A DNA stretch of 26,747 nucleotides from CAYNBT01 sp964396025 (lineage in GTDB: Bacteria > Patescibacteriota > WWE3 > UBA101185 > UBA10185). The position numbers and the translations under genes are program-made. Each line of letters begins with the position of its first letter. Positions within the stretch are counted from its first letter, which is position 1. Under the pieces are notes generated by a model that saw only the letters and a list, made by a program, of their open reading frames with translations, was not told the DNA's origin and made no database searches. The stretch covers positions 1 through 26,747 of the forward strand of contig CAYNBT010000011.1 of NCBI GenBank assembly GCA_964396025.1, in the 5' to 3' direction. This document shows, in pieces, positions 1 to 6,387 of the stretch.

Positions 1-40
1 ACTTCCAGCAAAACTCTTCCTGAAACGATAAGGAGCAGAA

Positions 41-382
41 ATGGATGCTTTGTATTTTCTTCCACGAATGAAAGATGTATTTACGTTTGTTACAGTGCCA
101 CCTAACTCAAACTTCTTAGAGGGTTTCACTAAAGCTGATCGTAGGGCACTAGCACACTTTAATGCACTGGCAATCGCCGTGTATCAATCGTCACAAGAAC
201 CTGATTCGCCTTTCACAATGCTTAGTGAACACTACTCACCAGAGAAAATCACTGCATTAAAGGAAGGAATACGTCAAGCTGGCTATAATCCAGAAAACGA
301 AGTGGCCAGAGCAGCTACGGAATTGTCGACCATGCAGTACGACTCCCTCATGACACTGGCCAGTTATTTAGCACAGAACTAA
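41..382 (+). CDS. Hypothetical protein, 113 aa
   Basis: I do not recognise this protein. It is soluble-looking, with no signal peptide or membrane segment, mixed charge and probably mostly helical; the second half (KITALKEGIRQAGY onward) looks like two or three helices. The ATG at 41 has a good Shine-Dalgarno (AAGGAG) about 6 bases upstream. The promoter, if there is one, lies before the window. The next gene starts 19 bases after the stop with its own SD, so the two probably form one transcript ending at the terminator at 826-870. Confidence 0.75.
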   Translation: MDALYFLPRMKDVFTFVTVPPNSNFLEGFTKADRRALAHFNALAIAVYQSSQEPDSPFTMLSEHYSPEKITALKEGIRQAGYNPENEVARAATELSTMQYDSLMTLASYLAQN

Positions 383-401
383 CAATCAACAGGAGGCGGA
401 A

Positions 402-809
402 ATGAATCACTGTGTGCTTTTCTTTGATGAACCTGTTAATGCAGTCGAAGAAGGACCTGAGATTATTGATTTGTATAAACGCGTCTATGATCTCATCACG
501 GCAGCTTGGTCAAACGGTACAGCGGTTATAGCTATCCCTAACATTCCCCTCAAGGGGCTACGATGGTTAAAAGCTCTACTTAGGGAATACGCAAACGCCG
601 ACAACCTTGACCTTGATGTCTTGGTTTGTACAAAGCTTGTTGAGGGACAACCGGTAGAAACACAGCGATGGGCGCTAGGCTGGGATGATGGACATCAAAT
701 CTTCATTCATCTGTTCACAGCAGAATTTTTCTCAGAAGTAGAGGATCCAAGAACAGTCTTTGAACAAGACCTCTTGCCACAACTACTCCCAAGCAGCGCC
801 ACCGCTTAG
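402..809 (+). CDS. Hypothetical protein, 135 aa
   Basis: Unrecognised, soluble-looking protein, with no signal peptide or TM segment. The pattern of short hydrophobic strands (CVLFFDEP, AVIAIPNIP, LDVLVCTKLV) alternating with helices suggests a small alpha/beta fold. The ATG has a strong SD (AGGAGG) 6 bases upstream. It follows the gene at 41-382 by 19 bases and ends in a rho-independent terminator, so it is the last gene of a probable two-gene operon. No function is assigned. Confidence 0.8.
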   Translation: MNHCVLFFDEPVNAVEEGPEIIDLYKRVYDLITAAWSNGTAVIAIPNIPLKGLRWLKALLREYANADNLDLDVLVCTKLVEGQPVETQRWALGWDDGHQIFIHLFTAEFFSEVEDPRTVFEQDLLPQLLPSSATA

Positions 810-825
810 TCGAACAAATCAATGT

Positions 826-870
826 AGCCTTGTTTAATGTACATATGTGCACTGAACAAGGCTTTTTTTT
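826..870 (+). terminator. Rho-independent terminator after 402-809
   Basis: The arms AGCCTTGTT (826-834) and AACAAGGCT (855-863) pair perfectly and run into a T tract ending at 870. The region between the arms contains the palindrome ACATATGT. The T tract lies just before the next promoter. Confidence 0.9.
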
Positions 871-887
871 GTAACTACAACGTATTG

Positions 888-900
888 TATAATTACCACA
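888..900 (+). promoter_or_regulatory. Leaderless promoter of the VOC gene
   Basis: A perfect -10 box TATAAT (888-893) ends 6 bases before the ATG at 900, so the transcript should begin at or next to the start codon. There is no Shine-Dalgarno. No convincing -35 is visible; that position falls in the T tract of the previous terminator. Confidence 0.7.
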
Positions 901-1781
901 TGCAAAAAATCACCACACACTTATGGTTCGATAAAGAGGCAAAGGAAGCTGCGGAATTCTATGTTGATGCATTCAAAGATGCCAAGATAAACAGTGTTAA
1001 TACGTTGGAGGGAACACCTTCTGGAAACGTGGATATTGTTTCACTTCAAATCCTGGATCATGCCTTTACATTAATTTCAGCCGGACCTCTCTTTAAATTT
1101 ACACCTGCTATTTCCTTTATGGTTGCGTGCAACACAGAACAAGAGGTTACAGATCTTTGGGCTAAACTTTCTTCAGGTGGCCAAGTGTTAATGGAACTTG
1201 GCACATATCCGTTTAGTGGAAAATACGGGTGGACACAAGACAAGTACGGACTCTCTTGGCAAATAATGCTCACAGACAAACATCCTGCAAAACAAAAAGT
1301 AACTCCAGCGTTAATGTTTACAAAGCAAGTATATGGCAAAGCCGAAGAAGCGATGCATTTTTATGCCTCTGTTTTTAAAGAATCTGCAGTTGTAGTTATG
1401 ATGAGATACGAAGCAAACGAAGCGCCAGATAAAGAAGGCAATGTTAAATATGGGGCGTTGACACTGGCAGGGCAAAAATTTGGAATAATGGAAAGTGCAC
1501 AGGCACACGACTTTGCTTTTAACGAAGCCATCTCTTTTATGGTTCAGTGCAAAGATCAAAGCGAAATAGACTACTACTGGGAAAAGCTCTCGGCAGTGCC
1601 AGAATCCGAGCAATGCGGATGGCTCAAAGACAAGTACGGACTCTCATGGCAGATTGTGCCGGAAAACATGGAAGAGCTCATGAGCGGTGACAAAGAAAAA
1701 ATGGCTAGAGTTACCCAAGCTTTTCTCCAAATGAAAAAGTTTGATTTGGCCAAGCTAGAAAGCGCAGCACAGGGAAACTAA
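900..1781 (+). CDS. VOC-superfamily protein, two PhnB/3-dmu-9_3-mt-type domains
   Basis: The 293-aa cytoplasmic protein is a tandem repeat of two glyoxalase/bleomycin-resistance (VOC) units of the PhnB-like (3-demethylubiquinone 3-methyltransferase-like) type. Each unit opens with a strand plus the FY..AF/FYASVF helix and ends with near-identical motifs: GWTQDKYGLSWQIM in the first half and GWLKDKYGLSWQIV in the second. Members of this family are usually of unknown substrate, and the methyltransferase label is historical. The open frame extends upstream to 837, but that part overlaps the previous terminator and the -10 box. The ATG at 900 is 6 bases after TATAAT, which fits a leaderless start. 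The gene stands alone; the family call is secure but the activity is unknown. Confidence 0.9.
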   Translation: MQKITTHLWFDKEAKEAAEFYVDAFKDAKINSVNTLEGTPSGNVDIVSLQILDHAFTLISAGPLFKFTPAISFMVACNTEQEVTDLWAKLSSGGQVLMELGTYPFSGKYGWTQDKYGLSWQIMLTDKHPAKQKVTPALMFTKQVYGKAEEAMHFYASVFKESAVVVMMRYEANEAPDKEGNVKYGALTLAGQKFGIMESAQAHDFAFNEAISFMVQCKDQSEIDYYWEKLSAVPESEQCGWLKDKYGLSWQIVPENMEELMSGDKEKMARVTQAFLQMKKFDLAKLESAAQGN

Positions 1782-1792
1782 CGTTAGGTCGG

Positions 1793-1830
1793 CTATAGGT
1801 TTGACTTAATACTGTTGTGCAAAGTATAAT
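1793..1830 (+). promoter_or_regulatory. CTATAG-type promoter of 1862-2590
   Basis: The palindrome CTATAG (1793-1798) lies 2 bases upstream of TTGACT (-35, 1801-1806), followed by an 18-base spacer and TATAAT (-10, 1825-1830). The SD AAGGAG follows at about 1850. Confidence 0.85.
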
Positions 1831-1861
1831 AACCCCAATCTTTCGCTAAAAGGAGAAATAC

Positions 1862-2590
1862 ATGCGTAAACAGGTTGGAGCAACAACGATAGTTATTATT
1901 GGCTTTGCAATATGTACTGCGTTAATGTTATTTGGTTTTACCGGTGTAAACATTGCCCGTAAGGCTATAGTAGATGGTCTAGCGCGTACAACTACAGTGG
2001 AAGCCACAATTGAAGGTGGTGAATATTTTCCAAATGACGATAAACTTACTTTCGCCATAAGTTATGTATACGGAGACCAGAAAGTCGAAACTACCCTAGC
2101 TTGTAATGATTGCGAGATCGATTGGTCAAAGGGTGATACCACCCCTACTATGACTGTGTGGATTGATCCTGCTAATCCGTTCAATTACAGCAGTCAGCAA
2201 CTTAAAGGTTGGGATATAGTGCTTTTAGTTTGTTTCTTTAGCGGACTTATGTTTTTGTGCAGTTATGCAGGCGGGCACATTGCTGGGGCAAGCTTACAAA
2301 CGTCTCGTAACATAAGAACAGCCTTGGCAGAACGGAAGGCTCAGCAAAATCGTTTTAAAGAAAGCATCAGAGAAGAATTCTCTTTGCGCTTTGGGCTTAA
2401 TATTGACGACTGTTGGAATAATGATCGCGGGCATATGGATATAGAAAAAATAGTTGGGAGTGCGCTTACTAAACCACGTGACAAAACGTTGCTACAACTA
2501 ATGGAAAGCCAATTTGGAAGTGGAGCGGTTGAGTGGTTTGAGGAAATGCAGGAGCAAGCATTCGACATCAAATATGACCCACGAGGCTAA
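1862..2590 (+). CDS. DUF3592-like membrane protein with extracytoplasmic CxxC, 242 aa
   Basis: Two TM segments (about residues 8-29 and 118-138) flank an extracytoplasmic domain of about 85 residues, followed by a cytoplasmic tail of about 100 residues. The external domain has a beta-rich repeat, a CNDC motif (81-84) and the DPANP motif (102-106), which resembles the conserved DP-NP signature of DUF3592 proteins. The tail starts with a basic, possibly coiled stretch. The SD (AAAGGAG) is 5-6 bases before the ATG. The next gene, 2777-3460, has the same TM, CxxC, DPANP, TM plan, so the two are paralogues, each with its own promoter and terminator. Function unknown; the DUF3592 link is from motif recognition only. 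Confidence 0.8.
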   Translation: MRKQVGATTIVIIGFAICTALMLFGFTGVNIARKAIVDGLARTTTVEATIEGGEYFPNDDKLTFAISYVYGDQKVETTLACNDCEIDWSKGDTTPTMTVWIDPANPFNYSSQQLKGWDIVLLVCFFSGLMFLCSYAGGHIAGASLQTSRNIRTALAERKAQQNRFKESIREEFSLRFGLNIDDCWNNDRGHMDIEKIVGSALTKPRDKTLLQLMESQFGSGAVEWFEEMQEQAFDIKYDPRG

Positions 2591-2615
2591 GTCCTTAAGC
2601 TAAGAATTAATCTAC

Positions 2616-2653
2616 AACACCCTGAGTTCTATAAAGAGTTCGGGGTGTTTTTT
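2616..2653 (+). terminator. Terminator after 1862-2590
   Basis: AACACCC (2616-2622) pairs with GGGTGTT (2643-2649) around an AGTTCT/AGAGTT inner stem, followed by a T run. Confidence 0.85.
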
Positions 2654-2683
2654 TGCGTTACAATTGTCTCGGAAGCGCTGTGG

Positions 2684-2719
2684 CTATGGGTTGACAGCAG
2701 AAGCGCAACCCCTTATACT
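2684..2719 (+). promoter_or_regulatory. CTATGG-variant promoter of 2777-3460
   Basis: CTATGG (2684-2689), a one-base variant of the CTATAG element, lies 1 base before a consensus TTGACA (2691-2696). A 17-base spacer and TATACT (2714-2719) follow. Confidence 0.85.
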
Positions 2720-2776
2720 CCTTTCAAATCAGCAAAATCTAACATCTAGTGGGAGAAACATAGTATAGGAGAAATC

Positions 2777-3460
2777 ATGACACGCAAGCAAAAAGTCGTT
2801 CAATGCGCAATTTTTACGGTGGTATTTTTAGTAACATTTGGGGCTTGGATCTCGTGGTTCGTAGACGGGTACAAAAAAAACCAAGAGGCATTGGCACGTA
2901 CACAAAGCACCGTCGCTGTAGTTACATTGTATGACGCAACTGGACAAAAGACCACTGTCGCATACAAATTCAGTTACAATGACAAGAACTACGAAAACCT
3001 TGCCACTTGTGGTTATTGCCCGGTAACGTACAGAATGTCAGACAGTCCAACAGTTTATCTTAAGGTATGGTTCGACCCAGCGAATCCAAGCAATTCATCT
3101 TGGCAAAACAAGGCAGGCAACAGCACGCTGCTTGTGTTTATATATTCAATAGTTGCAGGCCTCATAATCGGCGTCTACGTTACATTGATTAAGGCAACAC
3201 TAGCGCAAGAGGCACAGCATTCGTACTCTCTTCGCATGGGACAATACAATGTATTTGTACTAGTGCCCGAGCTTGAAATCACAGTGTACGACCTACAGCT
3301 AGAATACGAAGTGGAAGCACCACTGCCGCCGCAATTTTTGGGTTTAAAAGAAGATCCTGCCATCACCAAAGTCTACAAGGCCGTGCTGGCAGAAATGCTT
3401 ACTGCTCAAGAGATTGAAACTCTAAGTACTAGGCTTAAGGGATTAAAATTAGGTAAATGA
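2777..3460 (+). CDS. DUF3592-like membrane protein with extracytoplasmic CxxC, 227 aa
   Basis: This is a paralogue of the gene at 1862. TM1 lies at about residues 8-28. An external domain with CGYC (78-81) and DPANP (100-104) follows, then TM2 at about 117-138 and a cytoplasmic tail of about 85 residues that differs completely from the tail of the first copy. It uses SD AGGAG before the ATG at 2777. The terminator lies immediately after the stop, at the edge of the assembly gap. The shared outside and different inside suggest a common external ligand or redox handle coupled to different cytoplasmic partners; that is inference. Function unknown. Confidence 0.8.
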   Translation: MTRKQKVVQCAIFTVVFLVTFGAWISWFVDGYKKNQEALARTQSTVAVVTLYDATGQKTTVAYKFSYNDKNYENLATCGYCPVTYRMSDSPTVYLKVWFDPANPSNSSWQNKAGNSTLLVFIYSIVAGLIIGVYVTLIKATLAQEAQHSYSLRMGQYNVFVLVPELEITVYDLQLEYEVEAPLPPQFLGLKEDPAITKVYKAVLAEMLTAQEIETLSTRLKGLKLGK

Positions 3461-3466
3461 TACCGC

Positions 3467-3505
3467 ACACCTCATCTTGGATTTATTCGGATGAGGTGTT
3501 TTTTT
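3467..3505 (+). terminator. Terminator after 2777-3460
   Basis: Perfect arms CACCTCATC and GATGAGGTG with an 11-13 base loop, then seven Ts up to the first N. Confidence 0.92.
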
Positions 3506-3605
3506 NNNNNNNNNNNNNNNNNNNNNNNNNNNNNNNNNNNNNNNNNNNNNNNNNNNNNNNNNNNNNNNNNNNNNNNNNNNNNNNNNNNNNNNNNNNNNNN
3601 NNNNN
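3506..3605. other. Assembly gap of exactly 100 Ns
   Basis: A run of exactly 100 N is the conventional placeholder for a scaffold join of unknown length. The true distance, and any genes inside it, are unknown. The promoter and N-terminus of the next gene are lost here. Confidence 0.97.
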
Positions 3606-3606
3606 C

Positions 3607-3900
3607 TGCGGGTTGTTAGGCTGGGTGCTTTATCTAGCGGCAGCACAGGGATTAAAAAAACATCGCCAACGCACAGAACAAGGCGGGTTTTTGCAAAAAA
3701 CTGCGGTGGCGTACACACCACGCTTGCTTGCACTAGAAGACGTGCTAGATCCGAAAGGCAGTTTACTTATGAAGGCCGGCACAACCGCTCTTATCATCGA
3801 GGCAACTGAGTCATATTTCCTCATTTGTAAACCAGTAAGGCAAGTGCCGGCAGACAGCCCGCATGTTATGGTTTTGCGTGGACAAAAGGTGACACTATGA
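3607..3900 (+). CDS. Partial membrane-associated hypothetical protein (N-terminus in gap)
   Basis: Only the last 97 residues are visible. The fragment begins with what looks like the end of a TM helix (CGLLGWVLYLAAAQGL), then a basic KKHRQR stretch that would sit inside the membrane. A soluble C-terminal domain of about 75 residues follows (AVAYTPRLLALEDVLDPKG to RGQKVTL). Its stop overlaps the next start as ATGA (3897-3900), so the two genes are translationally coupled. Topology resembles the single- or double-TM orphans nearby. Not recognised; its total length cannot be known. Confidence 0.75.
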   Translation, partial: CGLLGWVLYLAAAQGLKKHRQRTEQGGFLQKTAVAYTPRLLALEDVLDPKGSLLMKAGTTALIIEATESYFLICKPVRQVPADSPHVMVLRGQKVTL

Positions 3901-4223
3901 ACAGTACAGCCATTCTTAAAGTTCCGGTCTCATTGGCAGGGTGTACCTTTCTTCAAACTCTGGACACAGAACTGTTTGATCGCTGTCTTGCATTCTTACA
4001 AAGGGAGTTTAAAAAAGCTGCATTACGAGAAGAAATTAAGATTCGTGGAAAAACAGTTTCAGGGGAATTCCATAACATGGAGGGTCGTGACGGGCAAGCA
4101 GGAATGATGCTGTTGGAGTTCCTTCTCGCAGAAGGCTATCAGATAGAACGTGTAGATGTAATGCAAAGCGAGCAAGGTATCCACATTATAAGCACCGTAT
4201 ACACGCTTAAGAAAGCTAAATAA
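3897..4223 (+). CDS. Hypothetical protein, 108 aa
   Basis: A small soluble protein with no TM segment. It has a mixed alpha/beta pattern: a helix around LFDRCLAFLQREFKKAALREE and two late strands around QIERVDVMQ and GIHIISTVYTL. It starts within the stop of the upstream membrane gene (ATGA), so it is probably made together with that protein and may be its partner; this is inference from coupling alone. A strong terminator follows. Not recognised. Confidence 0.8.
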   Translation: MNSTAILKVPVSLAGCTFLQTLDTELFDRCLAFLQREFKKAALREEIKIRGKTVSGEFHNMEGRDGQAGMMLLEFLLAEGYQIERVDVMQSEQGIHIISTVYTLKKAK

Positions 4224-4239
4224 ATTTGTTTCAATGTTC

Positions 4240-4277
4240 AACACCCCAAAAATCTGCAGATTCAGGGGTGTTTTTTA
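4240..4277 (+). terminator. Terminator after 3897-4223
   Basis: Arms AACACCCC (4240-4247) and GGGGTG (4265-4270), with an AATCTGCAGATT palindrome in the loop, then six Ts. Confidence 0.9.
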
Positions 4278-4293
4278 TCGGAACTTCTTACAT

Positions 4294-4332
4294 CCTATAG
4301 CACTTTACATCTGATGAGATTTGTGCTAACCT
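4294..4332 (+). promoter_or_regulatory. CCTATAG promoter of 4380-4826
   Basis: CCTATAG (4294-4300), 3 bases, TTTACA (4304-4309), 17 bases, TAACCT (4327-4332, preceded by TGTGC). The longer open frame beginning at 4314 starts inside this promoter and cannot be the real start. Confidence 0.75.
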
Positions 4333-4379
4333 TGTCGGTAATTATCTTCGGTTGTATTCACAAAAGAGAGAGGTTTAGA

Positions 4380-4826
4380 ATGAAAACAAGACTTGGATTT
4401 GCGGCTTTGATAGTTGTATTGTTGTTAACTGTTGGCGTAGTTTTTGCCGCCGGGCTTGATTTGGACGGACGCATTGATACCGCAACCCGCACAGCTGTAG
4501 CAGGAAAACCCTACACGGTTGTTATCACAGTTCAAAACGTAGGGGATACACAGGCGTGGGATACGTATGTTGAATGGCTTTGGCCTGCCAATGTCACAGT
4601 CAACTCGTACAATCCACAACCTCGTTTTATTTATAGCAATCGCGCCTCTTGGTATCTGTACCGATTTAATCCAGGTCAGATTGCTACGTTCACTATCACA
4701 CTGACACCAAATGCGCGTGGAACAAATCACCATTTATTGGATTTGTGGTATCGCGCAGAAAATGCACCTGGTGTATGGTTTAACGAACAAACAACAATAG
4801 ATGTCCGAGTGGTTGGACGGCCGTAA
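4380..4826 (+). CDS. Small secreted protein with one Ig-like/CARDB-type domain, 148 aa
   Basis: A clear Sec signal peptide (MKTRLG, a hydrophobic run to about residue 23, likely cut after VFA) is followed by a single beta-sandwich domain. The pattern AGKPYTVVITVQNVGDTQAWDTYV and the late GQIATFTITLTPNARG match CARDB/DUF11-like domains, which are extracellular adhesive or structural modules. There is no cell-wall anchor or C-terminal TM, so it is probably released or bound non-covalently. The ATG at 4380 follows an SD-like GAGAGG and lies downstream of the promoter; the earlier ATG at 4314 is inside the promoter. Terminator at 4847-4888. Confidence 0.82.
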   Translation: MKTRLGFAALIVVLLLTVGVVFAAGLDLDGRIDTATRTAVAGKPYTVVITVQNVGDTQAWDTYVEWLWPANVTVNSYNPQPRFIYSNRASWYLYRFNPGQIATFTITLTPNARGTNHHLLDLWYRAENAPGVWFNEQTTIDVRVVGRP

Positions 4827-4846
4827 CAGGTAAGCAAAAATCTTTT

Positions 4847-4888
4847 AACCCCAAGGGTCACTTTGATCACTTGGGGTTTATTTTTTTC
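4847..4888 (+). terminator. Terminator after 4380-4826
   Basis: Perfect arms AACCCCAAG and CTTGGGGTT with inner GTCA/TGAT pairing, then TATTTTTTT. Confidence 0.92.
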
Positions 4889-4925
4889 CTATAGCCTTGC
4901 ATATTTACTATAGCCGTTGTATTGT
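4888..4925 (+). promoter_or_regulatory. CCTATAG promoter of 4969-5811, two element copies
   Basis: CCTATAG (4888-4894), TTGCAT (4897-4902), 17 bases, TATTGT (4920-4925). A second CTATAG (4908-4913) sits in the spacer 19 bases downstream of the first. Confidence 0.75.
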
Positions 4926-4968
4926 TGCAATGGTTTCAATCGGAAACTACACACACAGGAGAAAACCA

Positions 4969-5811
4969 ATGAAAGTATATGGGAAAACAATCAAGATCTT
5001 GATTGTAGTGGTGATGTTGATGTTCGCTTTACTTCAAGCGCGATCTGCTTTTGCCGTGGCCAACTATCTGAATGGATTTGAAACAAACACAGATGGCTGG
5101 TTCAATGACGGAGCCGAGATCAATCGTGTTGCTAGTGGAACAAACGGCGTTACTTCGGCAGATGGAAGTTATCATGCTCAAGTTACCGCCGGGGCATTTA
5201 CGCGTTGGGGTGGCTACGAAAGCGTGTTCCCTTCCGACGGGTATGTGACTCAGGTGGATATCTACCTTGACATGTCCCTAGCCGATGGATCAGACAAACG
5301 CTTTGATTTTTCTTCGGCCATCAACAACCCATCCGGAACACACCGCCGCGATTTTATCTTTAGCGTGGGAACAGTTCCCGGAGGAAGTGGTCAATGGGTA
5401 ATGAGCGCCAGCAACAACTCACCCGGCTGGCCAGGAAACCCCGCGCGAAATCCACTGACGGTTTCTCAAACCGGCTGGTACACTTTCCGCCACACGTTCC
5501 AGTCGAACGCAGGCGTGCTGGAAGTTGTAATGGACGTTCTAGACTCAGCAGGTAATGTGCTGGGCTTTTGGACACTCTCTGACCCCACCGACATCGTTGG
5601 CACAACGGTAGGCGGAAATCGCTATGGTTGGTTTGTGAACAGCGGATTTAGCTTTTTGGCTGTGGATAACACCGAAAAGTACAATGTGATTCCACTGGTT
5701 GGCCCACCCACAGATAAAGAGCAGTGCAAAGACGGTGGGTGGCAAGGGTTCAACAACCCCGCATTCCGCAATCAGGGTGAATGCGTTAGCTTTGTAAACC
5801 ACAACAGCTAA
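4969..5811 (+). CDS. Secreted beta-sandwich protein with C-terminal CKDGGW...QGECVSF motif, 280 aa
   Basis: The signal peptide ends near AFA (residue 29). The mature protein starts with NGFETNTDGWF, a signature of jelly-roll/carbohydrate-binding-like domains in secreted proteins. A beta-rich domain runs to about residue 240 (YVTQVDIYLDMS, GWYTFRHTFQ, NRYGWFVNSGF). The last 30 residues carry CKDGGW (C253) and NQGECVSF (C272), a two-cysteine tail I recall as recurring at the end of unrelated secreted bacterial proteins; the cysteines could form a disulfide. The start is the ATG at 4969 with SD ACAGGAG. The frame is open back to 4897, but that overlaps the promoter. The neighbouring gene encodes another secreted protein. 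Confidence 0.82.
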   Translation: MKVYGKTIKILIVVVMLMFALLQARSAFAVANYLNGFETNTDGWFNDGAEINRVASGTNGVTSADGSYHAQVTAGAFTRWGGYESVFPSDGYVTQVDIYLDMSLADGSDKRFDFSSAINNPSGTHRRDFIFSVGTVPGGSGQWVMSASNNSPGWPGNPARNPLTVSQTGWYTFRHTFQSNAGVLEVVMDVLDSAGNVLGFWTLSDPTDIVGTTVGGNRYGWFVNSGFSFLAVDNTEKYNVIPLVGPPTDKEQCKDGGWQGFNNPAFRNQGECVSFVNHNS

Positions 5812-5839
5812 GGCTACTCTTAAGCAAGCTTAACTTGCG

Positions 5840-5887
5840 CGGCATCTTAAAGTTTGGAGAAATCTAAATGATAAGATGCCGTTTTTT
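5840..5887 (+). terminator. Terminator after 4969-5811
   Basis: Ten-base perfect arms CGGCATCTTA (5840-5849) and TAAGATGCCG (5872-5881), a loop of about 22 bases, then six Ts. Confidence 0.9.
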
Positions 5888-5911
5888 GTTTCTTTAAAAA
5901 CCACATTACGT

Positions 5912-5926
5912 TATACTTTTGACACA
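5912..5926 (+). promoter_or_regulatory. Leaderless promoter of the thioredoxin/DipZ operon
   Basis: TATACT (5912-5917) ends 8 bases before the ATG at 5926. There is no SD and no CTATAG element. Confidence 0.6.
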
Positions 5927-6384
5927 TGCAGAATAAAACTTCACTCATAATTTTTATAGTAATATTCGTGATAATTGGGGCGGTCTTTCTGATTCCAACT
6001 AATGTAAAAAATATGGAAAGGAAAGTTGCTCCAACAACAAAAACCACCGAGGCCCCTACAGTGGGAAAATATCTACCCTACTCCCCCGAGGCATCTACAG
6101 CAACTAAAGATACAAGGCGCGTACTGTTCTTTTATGCTAACTGGTGCCCCACCTGCATACCCGCCGATGCGAGTTTTATGAAAGAGCAAGATAAAATTCC
6201 AGACGATGTAACAGTATTAAGAGTAAACTACAACGACACAGAAACAGACCAAGCAGAAAAAGATTTAGCAGCTCAGTACCAGATCACGTATCAACACACA
6301 TTTGTACAAATAGATTCTTTGGGCAATGCAGTAACCAAATGGAACGGCGGAAAACTCGAGGAATTGTTAGCGAACATAAAGTAG
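5926..6384 (+). CDS. Membrane-anchored thioredoxin-like protein, 152 aa
   Basis: An N-terminal signal-anchor helix (about residues 6-23) is followed by a low-complexity T/P/E linker and a thioredoxin fold. The active site is NWCPTC (cysteines 74 and 77) after strand VLFFYA. The C-terminal half has the expected YQITYQHTFVQID strand; the family's cis-proline position seems replaced by H/T. It should act outside the membrane as a thiol-disulfide reductase or oxidase. It is 3 bases upstream of the CcdA-redoxin fusion, the usual source of electrons for such proteins, so the two probably form a redox relay. It starts leaderless after TATACT. Confidence 0.88.
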   Translation: MQNKTSLIIFIVIFVIIGAVFLIPTNVKNMERKVAPTTKTTEAPTVGKYLPYSPEASTATKDTRRVLFFYANWCPTCIPADASFMKEQDKIPDDVTVLRVNYNDTETDQAEKDLAAQYQITYQHTFVQIDSLGNAVTKWNGGKLEELLANIK

Positions 6385-6387
6385 CTT

